Shown here in pieces: positions 37,705-47,175 of a DNA stretch of 64,000 nucleotides. Where the stretch lies: assembly GCF_001712755.1 (NCBI RefSeq), contig NZ_MDKC01000035.1, forward strand, positions 124,001 through 188,000. The letters are read 5' to 3'. The notes under the pieces were generated by a model. The model did not search any database. It saw only the letters and a program-made list of their open reading frames with translations, and was not told the DNA's origin. Position 1 is the stretch's first letter; every line of letters begins with the position of its first letter. This DNA comes from Gottfriedia luciferensis. GTDB taxonomy: Bacteria > Bacillota > Bacilli > Bacillales > Bacillaceae_G. The position numbers and the translations under genes are program-made.

Positions 37705-38301
37705 TTAATACTTTAACTCATTTACTTCTTGTACCAAAATAGGTAGCCAGCCTTCTTTTACAACCCAGTGTAAGTATACGACATATTTATAGCTTAAGTC
37801 GTTTGTGGCAACGTATACTTTTATACTTTGTTGATCGAATCCTTGTTCAATATGCCAAACTGAATAATCTTCTTTTGTTAATGAAATCGCATTTGATACT
37901 GCTTCTTCCATTTCATAAAAATCCTGAGACTTATGACTATAGTGAACTGTATGAGGTTCAATTTGTCTTGTTTTGTTAGGTGTCCATTCTTTTACAGTCG
38001 ATTCTATAATATTTTCATCGTTTATTGAATCTTTAATGATCTCATTTACTTTTTCACGATATTTCGCTTGATATGGATTCGGTATATCAGTCATTTGCTT
38101 TGGTTCTTGAGCAATCGTAGTAATCTTAGCTTTTGCCGTATTAGGCTCTATCTTTTGTTGGTTAACAATCGGTAAAGCTATTTTTATCCCTAAATAGATG
38201 ATTCCAAAAAGAAGTGGAATAAGTAATATTCTGTAAAAATAATTCCCACTTCGTACTCGTCTTAATTTTTGGACCCTTTTGTTTGGTTCAATCGAAGACA
38301 T
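37705..38301 (-). CDS. yrrS: YrrS-like membrane-anchored protein (DUF1510)
   Basis: 198 residues from the ATG with GGAGG 9 bases upstream. Basic N terminus, one membrane segment (about 22-45), a linker and a C-terminal domain (about 105-198, SQDFYEMEEAVSNAI, WHIEQGFDQQSIKVYVATND). It follows the penicillin-binding protein gene as yrrS follows pbpI in B. subtilis. Function unknown, probably cell-envelope related. Confidence 0.72.
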   Translation of the reverse strand: MSSIEPNKRVQKLRRVRSGNYFYRILLIPLLFGIIYLGIKIALPIVNQQKIEPNTAKAKITTIAQEPKQMTDIPNPYQAKYREKVNEIIKDSINDENIIESTVKEWTPNKTRQIEPHTVHYSHKSQDFYEMEEAVSNAISLTKEDYSVWHIEQGFDQQSIKVYVATNDLSYKYVVYLHWVVKEGWLPILVQEVNELKY

Positions 38302-38367
38302 TGACAAAATCCTCCAAAAACAACTAATTTTTCCCTATTTTAACATAGAGTTAATTAATTAAAAAAG

Positions 38368-40128
38368 CTATTTTGTGTGGTTTTTATCAAAGTTATAGAT
38401 AGATTTTATTAAACTTGTAACTGTGTCAGAAGTAGATGTAACTTCGTTTGAAACATTTAAACTAACTACAGCGAATGCATATCTTGGCTGATCATATGGA
38501 AAATACCCTGCAAACCATTTGTTTTGTTCGACTATTTTACCATCAACTACTTTTGTTTCAGCTGTACCACTTTTCCCTGCTAAAGTGTAAGGTAAACTAG
38601 TATATCGATTTCCTGTTCCTTTCGCATCCGTAACGACACCACGAAGTAACTCTCTTAATTGTTGCATTGAATCCGGAGCTAAATAATCATCTACTAATGT
38701 CTGTTCTGGAAATTTAAACATTTCTGTACCATTTTTATATAATACAGAATCGACTACTTTTACTTGTTTTGGGCTACCACCTCTTGCAATTGTAGCCATC
38801 ATATTAGCTACGGCTAAAGGGGATACTTTTACATCCTGTTGCCCAATGGAAGTATTTAAGAGCTTATCACTTAAATAGTTTCCTACAAAATAAGTTGGTT
38901 TCCCTTCGTTTTGAAATTGACTAAAACTAGACTCATGATAGACAGATCCTGTCCATCCTACTGGACCATCTAAACCTAGCTTTTTGGCATATGTTTGAAA
39001 CATATCTTTATTTTTTAAAGTTAATTGTTTACCTAATTGACCAAATGTGTAATTACAACTTTCATAGAAACTTTGTTGAAAAGTTAAATTTCCTTTACGC
39101 TTTTTCTCTTCATCTTCGTATTTACCAACTAGATTATTATTACAATTATACACTTGATTTTCTTTCACAATTCCTTGATCTATTGCGGCAGCCGCTACAA
39201 CTGTTTTAAAGACAGAACCTGGTGTACTAGCTAATAGTGCATAATTAGTCGCCGTATTATCATTCGAAGAAAATAGTTTTTGGAAATTCATATTTGGTCG
39301 GCTAACCATTGCTAATAAATTGTTAGTCTTTACGTCAATTAACACTGCTGCACCTTTTTGAAGTTTAGCTTGATCAACAGCCTGTTCTAATATTTGTTGT
39401 AAATCTTTATCTAATGTAGTTGAAAGGGAAACTGGATAAAATGGATTACTAGGTTTCGCATATTTTACTTCATTTCCAAACATCGGTTTACCTAAATTAT
39501 CTACGTGAAGCATTAAATTAGATGTGCCATCAGATTTTAAGAAATCTTCAAACTGAGCCTCTAAGCCAATTACCCCAAATTCTTTAGGTTTATAATCTCG
39601 ATCACTTTCATACTGTTTTTCATATTGTTCTTTATTTTCTCTAGCTATTCCAATTAGGTGTTCTGCCAATTGTTTATCGTCTTTGTCTTGAGACAACATG
39701 GAAATAAGTCCAGAAACATGTAAATTATTTATTTCATCAATTTGTTCCGATGATAATGTTTTTGTCATTCCTTCTAATGTAAAAGGTTCTTTTTTACCGT
39801 TAAACTGATTTTTAATAGCTGCAACCGGTACTCCTGTAATCGACGATAATTTATCAATCGGCCAATCGATTGTTTTTAAAAATGGAAATAAAATAACTTT
39901 TGGAGTGTAAGCTGCACTTAATAATTTTCCATTTCGGTCAAGTATTTTTCCACGTCCATTATCAATCCGAAACTGAAATGTTCTTTGAGCAACACTTCGT
40001 TCGATTAGATTTACCTTTTGTGGGCCAAAATTCTTTTGATGTAGTACACTAATATCTAAACATCTGTATACGATTAAAGAAAAAAGTAACGAAATTATAA
40101 TTAATATGGCTTTTATCCGTCTATGCAT
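38368..40128 (-). CDS. pbpI: Class B penicillin-binding protein (PbpI/YrrR-like transpeptidase)
   Basis: 586 residues: N-terminal anchor (about 5-22), a dimerisation/pedestal domain, then a transpeptidase with STPGSVFK (nucleophile serine of SxxK, about 305), SCN (SxN, about 363) and GKSGTAE (KSGT, about 523). Cross-links peptidoglycan; related to B. subtilis PbpI and SpoVD. Its Shine-Dalgarno GAGGTG lies inside the 3' arm of the greA terminator hairpin. Confidence 0.87.
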   Translation of the reverse strand: MHRRIKAILIIISLLFSLIVYRCLDISVLHQKNFGPQKVNLIERSVAQRTFQFRIDNGRGKILDRNGKLLSAAYTPKVILFPFLKTIDWPIDKLSSITGVPVAAIKNQFNGKKEPFTLEGMTKTLSSEQIDEINNLHVSGLISMLSQDKDDKQLAEHLIGIARENKEQYEKQYESDRDYKPKEFGVIGLEAQFEDFLKSDGTSNLMLHVDNLGKPMFGNEVKYAKPSNPFYPVSLSTTLDKDLQQILEQAVDQAKLQKGAAVLIDVKTNNLLAMVSRPNMNFQKLFSSNDNTATNYALLASTPGSVFKTVVAAAAIDQGIVKENQVYNCNNNLVGKYEDEEKKRKGNLTFQQSFYESCNYTFGQLGKQLTLKNKDMFQTYAKKLGLDGPVGWTGSVYHESSFSQFQNEGKPTYFVGNYLSDKLLNTSIGQQDVKVSPLAVANMMATIARGGSPKQVKVVDSVLYKNGTEMFKFPEQTLVDDYLAPDSMQQLRELLRGVVTDAKGTGNRYTSLPYTLAGKSGTAETKVVDGKIVEQNKWFAGYFPYDQPRYAFAVVSLNVSNEVTSTSDTVTSLIKSIYNFDKNHTK

Positions 40129-40133
40129 ATAAA

Positions 40134-40166
40134 AAACACCTCATCTACAGTGTAGACGGGGTGTTC
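40134..40166 (-). terminator. greA terminator, whose 3' arm contains the pbpI Shine-Dalgarno
   Basis: On the minus strand AACACC-CGTCTACA pairs with TGTAGA-GAGGTGTT and is followed by TTTTTAT and then the pbpI ATG. The GAGGTG in the 3' arm is the only Shine-Dalgarno for pbpI. Confidence 0.82.
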
Positions 40167-40201
40167 TTTTTTCAAACAATTAAATTGTTAAACAAATCAA
40201 A

Positions 40202-40678
40202 TTATTTAACAGCAAGAATTCTTACTTGCATATCTCCACCTGGAGTATTAACTGTCACTTCTTCACCAACAGTTTTGCCTAATAAGCTTTTTGCGATTGG
40301 AGAATCATTTGAAATTTTACCTTCAAATGGATCAGCCTCAGCACTACCTACAATTGTGTAAGTTTCTTCGTCACCAGCTGGCAATTCTAAGAAAGTTACA
40401 GATTTACCTAAAGTTACTGTATCTGATGCATCATTATTTTCAGTAATAATTTCAGCATTACGGATCATATTTTCTAAAGTTGTAATACGACCTTCAACAA
40501 ATGCTTGTTCATCTTTTGCAGCATCGTATTCAGAGTTCTCTGAAAGGTCACCAAAGCTACGAGCAATTTTAATACGCTCTACTACTTCAGCACGCTTTAC
40601 TGTTTTTAAGTTTTCTAATTCTTGTTCTAATTTTTGTTTCCCAGCTAAAGTCATAGGGAATTTTTTTTCGTTAGCCAT
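40202..40678 (-). CDS. greA: Transcription elongation factor GreA
   Basis: 158 residues from [13 protein letters not shown] with AAGGAG upstream. N-terminal coiled coil (about 10-75, [16 protein letters not shown] at its tip with the acidic residues) and C-terminal FKBP-like domain ending VRILAVK. Rescues backtracked RNA polymerase. Confidence 0.97.
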   Translation of the reverse strand: MANEKKFPMTLAGKQKLEQELENLKTVKRAEVVERIKIARSFGDLSENSEYDAAKDEQAFVEGRITTLENMIRNAEIITENNDASDTVTLGKSVTFLELPAGDEETYTIVGSAEADPFEGKISNDSPIAKSLLGKTVGEEVTVNTPGGDMQVRILAVK

Positions 40679-40816
40679 TTTGTACACTCCTTTTAGTATC
40701 CACCGTTTCTTTTATGTAGAACTTCTAAATATATGTTTATACAATGTAGTTGTACAAACAGTGTATGAGAATAATTTATGAAACATTCAACTTATGAAAA
40801 CGCATTCTTTTATATA

Positions 40817-40851
40817 GAAAGATGAAGAAGTTAGTGCTTCTCCATCTTTCC
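40817..40851 (-). terminator. udk terminator
   Basis: GAAAGATG-GAAG paired with CTTC-CATCTTTC, six-base loop, AT-rich downstream. About 40 bases after the udk stop. Confidence 0.65.
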
Positions 40852-40889
40852 AAAATTATATTTAGGAATTATTCTCTCATATGAACGTA

Positions 40890-41525
40890 TTATAATACAC
40901 TTACTCTTTCAAGTATAGTCTGAATTTTTGTAGCCATTAAATCAATAGCCACAAAGTTCTGACCGCCTTCTGGTATGATAATATCTGCGAATTTCTTAGA
41001 TGGTTCACAGAATTGATTATGCATAGGGCGTACAACATTTACATATTGATCTACCACAGAATCAACTGTTCTTCCACGTTCTTTTATATCTCGTTGTATT
41101 CGACGAAGTATTCGTAAGTCAGCATCCGTATCTACAAATATCTTTATATCCATTAAGTCACGTAAACGCTCGTCTTCTAGTACTAGAATACCTTCTAAAA
41201 TTATAACTTCTTTTGGTTCTACAGGGATTGTTTCTGAAGATCTTGTATGAATTGTATAGTCATATACAGGTTTTTCAATTGCTTTGTATTGCAATAAATC
41301 TTTTATATGCTCAATAAACAAATCATTATCAAATGCTAATGGATGGTCATAATTTGTTTTCAATCTTTCTTCCATTGGTAAATGCGTTTGATCTCTATAA
41401 TAAGAATCTTGCTGAATCATTAAAATTGAATGACCTTTAAATTGATCATAAATTGCTTTTGTTACAGAAGTTTTACCAGAGCCAGTCCCTCCAGCAATTC
41501 CAATTACAATGGGCTTATTCCCCAT
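40890..41525 (-). CDS. udk: Uridine kinase
   Basis: 211 residues. Walker [12 protein letters not shown] (9-19), [16 protein letters not shown], and IILEGILV. Phosphorylates uridine and cytidine for pyrimidine salvage. It follows trhP2 by 20 bases. Confidence 0.96.
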   Translation of the reverse strand: MGNKPIVIGIAGGTGSGKTSVTKAIYDQFKGHSILMIQQDSYYRDQTHLPMEERLKTNYDHPLAFDNDLFIEHIKDLLQYKAIEKPVYDYTIHTRSSETIPVEPKEVIILEGILVLEDERLRDLMDIKIFVDTDADLRILRRIQRDIKERGRTVDSVVDQYVNVVRPMHNQFCEPSKKFADIIIPEGGQNFVAIDLMATKIQTILERVSVL

Positions 41526-41545
41526 ACTTCAATCCCTCTTTCTTA

Positions 41546-42823
41546 TCAAACTAACTTTTTTCTCATCATGTTGTAAGGATAAACTTTTTGATCCACTTTA
41601 ATTTTTACAATTTCTAATGGATGTCTTGCAGCGTCTACTTCTGTTTCATCTTCATTGACAATTACACCAACTGTTTGTTTGAAGTTTTCAATTTCAGGTC
41701 CAAAGAATTCAATTTGATCACCTGGCTTGAAGTAGTTACGTTGTTGGATTGTTGCGATACCAGTTTCATCATCATAGTCTAATACAAGACCTGCAAAATC
41801 ATACGTAGTTTTTTTGCTATGATTTCCATACATTTGCTCTTTCATTCCTGGGAATCCTTCAAAGAATGAAGAAGCAGTGTCACGATTAGCACATTTATCT
41901 AGTTCTTCAACCCATTCTTCTTTAAATTCAAAGTTTTCTGGGTCAGCACAATATGCATCAATTATTTTACGATAAACGGATACAACTGTTGCTACGTAAT
42001 GAATTGATTTCATACGGCCTTCAATTTTTAAACTATCTACACCCATTTCAATAAATTTAGGAATTGAACGTAATAAATTTAAATCTTTCGGGCTCATTGC
42101 AAATGGTGCATCTTCTTCAGCAAATAAAGCATTTTCTGATGCATCCGGATTTTGTGACTCAGTTTGGACTAAATCATAATCCCAACGACATGATTGACAG
42201 CATCCACCACGATTCGAATCACGTGCAGTCATATGATTACTCAAAGTACAACGGCCAGAATAAGCAATACACATTGCTCCATGAATAAATGTTTCAATTT
42301 CAACGTCTACTTTTTCTTTAATTTCTTTTATTTCTTCATAGCTCGTCTCACGTGCTAATACTAATCGATGTAATCCTTCTTCTTTCCAGTACTGAGCAGC
42401 ACGATAATTTGATAAAGATTGTTGTGTACTTAAATGTACTTCTAATTTAGGTGCAGCTTCTTTACATGTTTCAATAATATATGGGTCAGCTACAATAATA
42501 CCCGTAACTCCAGCAGCTTCAATTCCTTGTAAATACTCAACTAATCCGTCCATGTTTTCGTTATGAGCAAATATATTTGTTGTTACATAAATTTTCGCAT
42601 TAAATTTGTTTGCAAATTCTACTCCTTCAGCCATTTCTTCAATAGAGAAGTTATCTGCATTCGAACGTAAACCGAACTCTCTACCACCAATAAATACAGC
42701 ATCTGCGCCATATCTTACTGCAATTTTTAATTTTTCTAAATTACCAGCCGGTGCTAATAGCTCAGGTTTCTTCACGATTACACGTTTGCCATCAACTATT
42801 TTATCTAATTGTCCAATTGCCAT
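41546..42823 (-). CDS. trhP2: tRNA hydroxylation protein TrhP2 (YrrO), peptidase U32 family
   Basis: 425 residues. U32 domain with KPELLAPAGNLEKLKIAV (about 19-36), FIHGAMCIAYSGRC with cysteines, and GGCCQSCRWDYDL, a likely iron-sulfur cluster site. TrhP1/TrhP2 make 5-hydroxyuridine at tRNA position 34 from prephenate-linked chemistry; the old label is collagenase-like protease. Located with trhP1 and trmR. Confidence 0.92.
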   Translation of the reverse strand: MAIGQLDKIVDGKRVIVKKPELLAPAGNLEKLKIAVRYGADAVFIGGREFGLRSNADNFSIEEMAEGVEFANKFNAKIYVTTNIFAHNENMDGLVEYLQGIEAAGVTGIIVADPYIIETCKEAAPKLEVHLSTQQSLSNYRAAQYWKEEGLHRLVLARETSYEEIKEIKEKVDVEIETFIHGAMCIAYSGRCTLSNHMTARDSNRGGCCQSCRWDYDLVQTESQNPDASENALFAEEDAPFAMSPKDLNLLRSIPKFIEMGVDSLKIEGRMKSIHYVATVVSVYRKIIDAYCADPENFEFKEEWVEELDKCANRDTASSFFEGFPGMKEQMYGNHSKKTTYDFAGLVLDYDDETGIATIQQRNYFKPGDQIEFFGPEIENFKQTVGVIVNEDETEVDAARHPLEIVKIKVDQKVYPYNMMRKKLV

Positions 42824-42934
42824 TATTAGTCCTCCTCTTTAATACAGGGAAGGTACAAGGTTCTAGGATACTGTTTTTACTGATTTCTAGAATTCCCTGG
42901 CTTTCCTGCTTTTCCATCATTAATCTAAACTCTA

Positions 42935-43867
42935 TTAATACACTGTTTCTTTAAAGAAAAATCCTGTATCCAGTGGTCTGTTAATAGGTTGGATTGCTTC
43001 GATTTTGTCGAAAAGTTCGTCTTTGATTTCTTCGTAGGCCCCGCGGTCTTCTACACATAGGTCTATAGCTTGTCTATATAGTTTTGTAACTTCAATGATA
43101 TACTCTGAAGATTTTAAGACACCATCAATTTTGAATGAATCAATACCTGCATCAACTAATTCTTCTAACTCGTTAACAATACAAATATCATTTGGACTCA
43201 TAATATGAGTACCATTTTGATCTTCAAAAATTGGATATTTATTATTACGTTCGTGGTCAACTAAGAACATATTTTCTTCATATTTTTTTTGTTCAACGAT
43301 TTCTAAATTCTTACCTTGGTATTCAAAATAGTTACCAACAAGTGAACGTTTTGATTGGAACATAGCAGTCATTCCATGTACTTGTACTTCGATTTCTACC
43401 TTAGCATTTTCTTTAATTTCAGCAACAGCTTCAAAGCTTAATTCTCTAGCTAATACCGCACGTTTTGATCCACGTTTACCCCAGTAATTACAAGTAAACC
43501 AGTTTGTAGCCGTTGTTTCCGTATTCCAATGTAATTGCATATTAGGTGCAATCGCACGCACTGACATAAGAACTGCAGGATCTCCGAATACAATTGCATC
43601 TACATTTGCATCTCTTAAAAAAGCAATATAATCTTCAATTTCATCAAGAATTTCATTATGGTAAACGCCATTCATAGCTACATATACTTTTACATTTTTT
43701 TTATGTGCAATTTCTACCGCTTCTTTTACAGCTTCACGATTAAATTCGCCCGCTAAGCGTAATCCAAAACGTTGTTCACCAATAATAACTGCGTCTGCAC
43801 CTGCATCAGCTAATTTATCTATATCACTTAGGTTAGTTGGCGTAACTAATAATTCAGGCTTAATCAT
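42935..43867 (-). CDS. trhP1: tRNA hydroxylation protein TrhP1 (YrrN), peptidase U32 family
   Basis: 310 residues from MIKPELLVTPTNL with GGGGAG 6 bases upstream; it overlaps the trmR stop by 8 bases. U32 domain with GADAVIIGEQRFGLR and VQVHGMTAMFQSKRSLVGNY. It has few cysteines compared with TrhP2, consistent with a partner protein. Acts with TrhP2 on wobble uridine. Confidence 0.9.
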   Translation of the reverse strand: MIKPELLVTPTNLSDIDKLADAGADAVIIGEQRFGLRLAGEFNREAVKEAVEIAHKKNVKVYVAMNGVYHNEILDEIEDYIAFLRDANVDAIVFGDPAVLMSVRAIAPNMQLHWNTETTATNWFTCNYWGKRGSKRAVLARELSFEAVAEIKENAKVEIEVQVHGMTAMFQSKRSLVGNYFEYQGKNLEIVEQKKYEENMFLVDHERNNKYPIFEDQNGTHIMSPNDICIVNELEELVDAGIDSFKIDGVLKSSEYIIEVTKLYRQAIDLCVEDRGAYEEIKDELFDKIEAIQPINRPLDTGFFFKETVY

Positions 43868-44519
43868 TATTAACTCCCCTTTTCTTACTAATAGCAACTC
43901 CATCACCTATTGGTATAATTGTCGAATCATACTTAGGGTGATTCATTAGCCATTCATTGTAATTTTGAATCTTTTTTATTAAAGCTTTCTTTCGTCGATC
44001 ATCAACTAAATCCGCACTTTCAGCAACTTGGCCTTTAAATAAAACATTATCTGATATGATAACGCCTCTGTCTGATAACAAAGGCTCATATAATTCAAAA
44101 AATCGTTTATACTGAGCTTTAGCTGCATCGATAAAAATAACATCATATTGTCTGTTTTCAGGCAATTTTTCTTTTAAAAGTAAAGCATCACCTTCTAAAA
44201 GTAGAATTCGATTACTGTAATCACTTCGCTCAATAAACTCTTTTGCTTTTCGAATTCTCTCTGCGTTTCGCTCCATTGTAACAATCTTCACATTTGGAAA
44301 CTCTTTTGCCATTCGAATACTTGAATAACCTATCGCACTTCCAATTTCAAGAATTGAAGTTGGCTGTATTAAATAAAGTAAACCAAGCATAAATTCCATG
44401 CCTGCTTTATCCATGATCGGCACATGATGCTCAAATGCATATGTTTCCATTTCTTCTATAAAAGGTTCTCTATGTTTATAAAAATTCGTCAAGTATTGAC
44501 GAACTAAAACGTCATTCAT
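43860..44519 (-). CDS. trmR: tRNA 5-hydroxyuridine methyltransferase TrmR (YrrM)
   Basis: 219 residues, O-methyltransferase family 3. SAM motif LEIGSAIGYSS (about 57-67), VTMERN, FIDAAKAQY and SDNVLFKG with the metal-binding residues. It methylates ho5U34 to mo5U34 in Bacillus tRNAs. Coupled by overlap with trhP1, so the pathway is encoded in consecutive genes. Confidence 0.92.
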   Translation of the reverse strand: MNDVLVRQYLTNFYKHREPFIEEMETYAFEHHVPIMDKAGMEFMLGLLYLIQPTSILEIGSAIGYSSIRMAKEFPNVKIVTMERNAERIRKAKEFIERSDYSNRILLLEGDALLLKEKLPENRQYDVIFIDAAKAQYKRFFELYEPLLSDRGVIISDNVLFKGQVAESADLVDDRRKKALIKKIQNYNEWLMNHPKYDSTIIPIGDGVAISKKRGVNND

Positions 44520-44621
44520 TGCTTATAAAGCCTCCAATAGAAATACAACCTTGTCTTAAAACAAGGTGTAAGTAAAATTTCTGTGTATCTGAATTTTTTT
44601 AGACCCGTAATATTCTAACAT

Positions 44622-44652
44622 AAAAAAAAGACCCTTGGCTAGTACCAAGAAT
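44622..44652 (-). terminator. Hairpin with T run upstream of trmR
   Basis: On the minus strand CTTGG-TACTAG-CCAAG is followed by GGTCTTTTTTTTATG. Together with the hairpin at 44686-44723 it ends transcription from mltG. Confidence 0.65.
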
Positions 44653-44685
44653 TGTAGCAACGCTTTCACTGTTTTTTAATTTACA

Positions 44686-44723
44686 AAATTCCTCAGTAGA
44701 CTATTTATACTACTGAGGAATTT
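44686..44723 (-). terminator. mltG terminator
   Basis: Perfect stem AAATTCCTCAGTAG/CTACTGAGGAATTT with a 10-base loop, about 30 bases after the mltG stop. Confidence 0.8.
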
Positions 44724-44753
44724 AATATTTTGTATACAAGTATTTCCAACTTT

Positions 44754-45848
44754 TTATTTTATATGCTTTTCTTTTTCAGTATTGTGCTCTGCTAACGATT
44801 TTGTAAAGATTACTTTACCTGTTTTATCTGCAAGGAAATATAGATAATCTGATTTAGCAGGCTCAAGAGCGGCTACTATACTATCAACGCCAGCACTTGC
44901 GATTGGTCCTACCGGTAACCCTTTAACGTAATAGGTATTATAAGGAGATTTAACTTCTAAATCTTTATATAATACACGTTCTTTATGTTTACCAAGTGCA
45001 TACAAAACTGTTGGATCCGTTTGTAACGGCATTCCTATTTTAAGTCGATTATAAAATACACTTGAAATTAACTTTCGATCGGTTGTACCAGTTGCTTCTT
45101 CCTCAATTAACGAGGCCATTGTTAATGTCTGATGAGGCGTAAGTTTTTTATTACTCATTTCTGCTTTATATTGGTCTAAAATTTTCACTGTTTCATTTAG
45201 CATAGGTGTGATAATTTCCTCTAAGCTCGGAGTAAAATCCCCATACATATAAGTTGAAGGATATAAGTACCCCTCTAATGGATAGCGAATTCCAGGTTTA
45301 AAAATATCATTCGTTATTAATTGAGGGAACTTTTTTTGTAGCCCCTGAATAAATGATTTATCATTCAACTGTTTTAGTACAGCTGCTTGATCTAATTTAA
45401 ATTCTTTTGCAATAATCGCTGCAATTTCGTTTATTTGAGAACCTTCGGGAATCATTAAATCCTTTACAGCAACCTGATATTTACCACCTACCTGTAAGTG
45501 GTTTACAATCGTTGCAACCCCTTGGTTTTCGCTAAAATGATAATTCCCTGATTTTAGACTAGCTTTGTTATGCAACTTCACATATAGTTTAAAAATTGAT
45601 GTATTTTTTATTAAGTTTTTCTTTTTAAAAATTGCTGCAATATTATCAACAGAGCTTCCTTCAGGAATTGTTACCAATTTAATTTGTTTATTTGCTGAAT
45701 TAACAGGTTTTAACATATATTTATAAGTTGCAAAACCCGCTCCAACTACGACAATACAAGCAATAATTAAATATGTAAAAATAAGCATACCTTTGCTTTT
45801 TTTATTTGTATTCTTGTATCCATTCTTATCAAAATCATTAAATGACAA
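44754..45848 (-). CDS. mltG: Endolytic transglycosylase MltG (YrrL)
   Basis: 364 residues. Cytoplasmic N terminus, one membrane segment (about 20-43), a LysM-like region (about 60-150) and the YceG catalytic domain with MASLIEEEATG (catalytic glutamate near 254), NRLKIGMPLQTDPTVLYALG and SPYNTYYVKGLPVGPI. Cleaves new glycan strands during elongation. Confidence 0.95.
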   Translation of the reverse strand: MSFNDFDKNGYKNTNKKSKGMLIFTYLIIACIVVVGAGFATYKYMLKPVNSANKQIKLVTIPEGSSVDNIAAIFKKKNLIKNTSIFKLYVKLHNKASLKSGNYHFSENQGVATIVNHLQVGGKYQVAVKDLMIPEGSQINEIAAIIAKEFKLDQAAVLKQLNDKSFIQGLQKKFPQLITNDIFKPGIRYPLEGYLYPSTYMYGDFTPSLEEIITPMLNETVKILDQYKAEMSNKKLTPHQTLTMASLIEEEATGTTDRKLISSVFYNRLKIGMPLQTDPTVLYALGKHKERVLYKDLEVKSPYNTYYVKGLPVGPIASAGVDSIVAALEPAKSDYLYFLADKTGKVIFTKSLAEHNTEKEKHIK

Positions 45849-45919
45849 ACTTATCTACCTCCTTTTCCACGTTATAGTATACTACAAATATGTGCTAAAT
45901 CGGCAATTTTCTACATAAA

Positions 45920-45957
45920 AAAAATGCTAAACACTTTTATAAGCGCTTAGCATTTTT
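45920..45957 (-). terminator. yrzB terminator
   Basis: AAATGCTAA/TTAGCATTT outer stem plus CAC/GCG inner pairing, followed on the minus strand by eight T; 14 bases after the yrzB stop. Confidence 0.88.
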
Positions 45958-45970
45958 AAATCCAGAGATA

Positions 45971-46261
45971 TTATTCTCCTTCTTCTTCGTCAAAGAAAGT
46001 GTTTAATACTTCTTCAACCATTTCCCACTCTTCGTCAGATTCGATTGGATATAACTCTCCATCTTCTCCATCTTCTGCAGGAATGAAGCTAGATGCATGA
46101 TAGATTGGGTCTCCATCTTCATCAAACTCTTGTCCAACTGGACTATAAATTACGTATGATTTACCATAATCATCTGATTCAAAAGTCATGATAATATTAC
46201 AAAGAATCTCATTACCTTCCTCATCGATGATTGTAATTTGTCTGTCTTCACCGTGTTCCAT
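45971..46261 (-). CDS. yrzB: DUF1292 family protein YrzB
   Basis: 96 residues, very acidic, full-length DUF1292 ([10 protein letters not shown] at 9-18, [28 protein letters not shown]). Function unknown. It follows ruvX, as in Bacillus, but is separated by a 113-base space with a palindrome. Confidence 0.9.
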   Translation of the reverse strand: MEHGEDRQITIIDEEGNEILCNIIMTFESDDYGKSYVIYSPVGQEFDEDGDPIYHASSFIPAEDGEDGELYPIESDEEWEMVEEVLNTFFDEEEGE

Positions 46262-46309
46262 TTATATCACCTCAATTATTTTAATCCTTTTATGTATAAG
46301 TGAATAGTT

Positions 46310-46364
46310 GGAGGGGCCGACCATAAGTACTAATGCAAATACTCTTGTTGTCGGCCAATCTCCA
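46310..46364. repeat. Palindromic element between ruvX and yrzB
   Basis: Arms GGAGGGGCCGACCATAAG and CTTGTTGTCGGCCAATCTCC around an AT-rich centre, with inner AGTA/TACT pairing. It shares the motif order (GAC, CATAAG, centre, CTT.TTGTCGG) with the 2585-2705 repeat but is shorter. No T run follows, so it is not a classical terminator. Confidence 0.55.
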
Positions 46365-46374
46365 TTCTACTTTA

Positions 46375-46791
46375 TCACTTTATACTATCTAAGTAGTTTT
46401 GTAAAATAACTACTGCTGCCATTTTATCAATTACTTGTTTTCTTTTCTTACGACTTACGTCAGCAGAGATTAGAAAACGTTCGGCAGCCATTGTTGAAAG
46501 TCTTTCATCCCATAGTATAACCGGAAGATTGAATTCTTCTTCAATCATTTTTCCAAAACGCGTACAAGCTTCACCGCGTTCTCCAATACTTCCGTTCATA
46601 TTTTTAGGTAAGCCTACAACTATTTTTTCGATTTCGTAGCTGTCGATGATTTCTTTTAGTCGGTCTAGTCCAAATTTCTGACGTTCTTCATCAATTTTTA
46701 CTGTCTCAATACCTTGAGCTGTCCAACCAAGAGCATCACTTACAGCTACACCAATTGTTTTAGTACCTACATCTAGCCCAAGTGCTCTCAT
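46375..46791 (-). CDS. ruvX: Holliday junction resolvase-like protein RuvX/YqgF (YrrK)
   Basis: 138 residues, RNase H-like fold. [16 protein letters not shown] (4-19), [14 protein letters not shown] and [12 protein letters not shown] contain the acidic residues. Family members process pre-16S rRNA; the Holliday junction role is disputed. Starts 3 bases after the ireB-like gene. Confidence 0.94.
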   Translation of the reverse strand: MRALGLDVGTKTIGVAVSDALGWTAQGIETVKIDEERQKFGLDRLKEIIDSYEIEKIVVGLPKNMNGSIGERGEACTRFGKMIEEEFNLPVILWDERLSTMAAERFLISADVSRKKRKQVIDKMAAVVILQNYLDSIK

Positions 46792-46794
46792 TAA

Positions 46795-47061
46795 TTATTC
46801 TCCACGATGTTGTAGTAAGTAAGATTTAACTAATTCTTCAATGATTTCATCACGTTCTAATTTTTTCATCATACTTCTTGCGTCATTGTGACGAGGAATG
46901 TATGCAGGATCACCTGATAATAAGTATCCTACTATTTGATTGATTGGATTATAGCCTTTTTCTTGTAACGCGTCATGAACCTTTAACAAAACTTCATTAA
47001 CTCGTATATCTTGACCTTCATCTTGCAAACTAAACTTCATCGTTTTATCAAATGAATCCAT
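46795..47061 (-). CDS. IreB family regulatory protein (YrzL, DUF965)
   Basis: 88 residues from [10 protein letters not shown] with GGGGTG 6 bases upstream. Full-length DUF965: [35 protein letters not shown]. In Enterococcus IreB is phosphorylated by the kinase IreK and affects cephalosporin resistance. In the alaS-yrzL-ruvX-yrzB gene order common in Bacilli. Confidence 0.92.
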   Translation of the reverse strand: MDSFDKTMKFSLQDEGQDIRVNEVLLKVHDALQEKGYNPINQIVGYLLSGDPAYIPRHNDARSMMKKLERDEIIEELVKSYLLQHRGE

Positions 47062-47175
47062 ACAAAGCACCCCACTTATCCGTATATTTTTAGCTAATTA
47101 CATTGTACCATTTTTATTACGCAGTTACGAATCAGCTAAAAATTTTTATATCTGTTATTGTACACGATTTTTGTA

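Noticed and set aside
41546-42823. Collagenase-like protease (peptidase U32) as function for trhP2
   Set aside because: The family name is historical; the context with trmR and trhP1 and the cysteine motif point to tRNA hydroxylation.
42846-42900. Imperfect inverted repeat CAGGGAA/TTCCCTG with TTCTAG/CTAGAA between trhP1 and trhP2
   Set aside because: The loop is long and no T run follows on the transcribed strand; not convincing as terminator or regulator.
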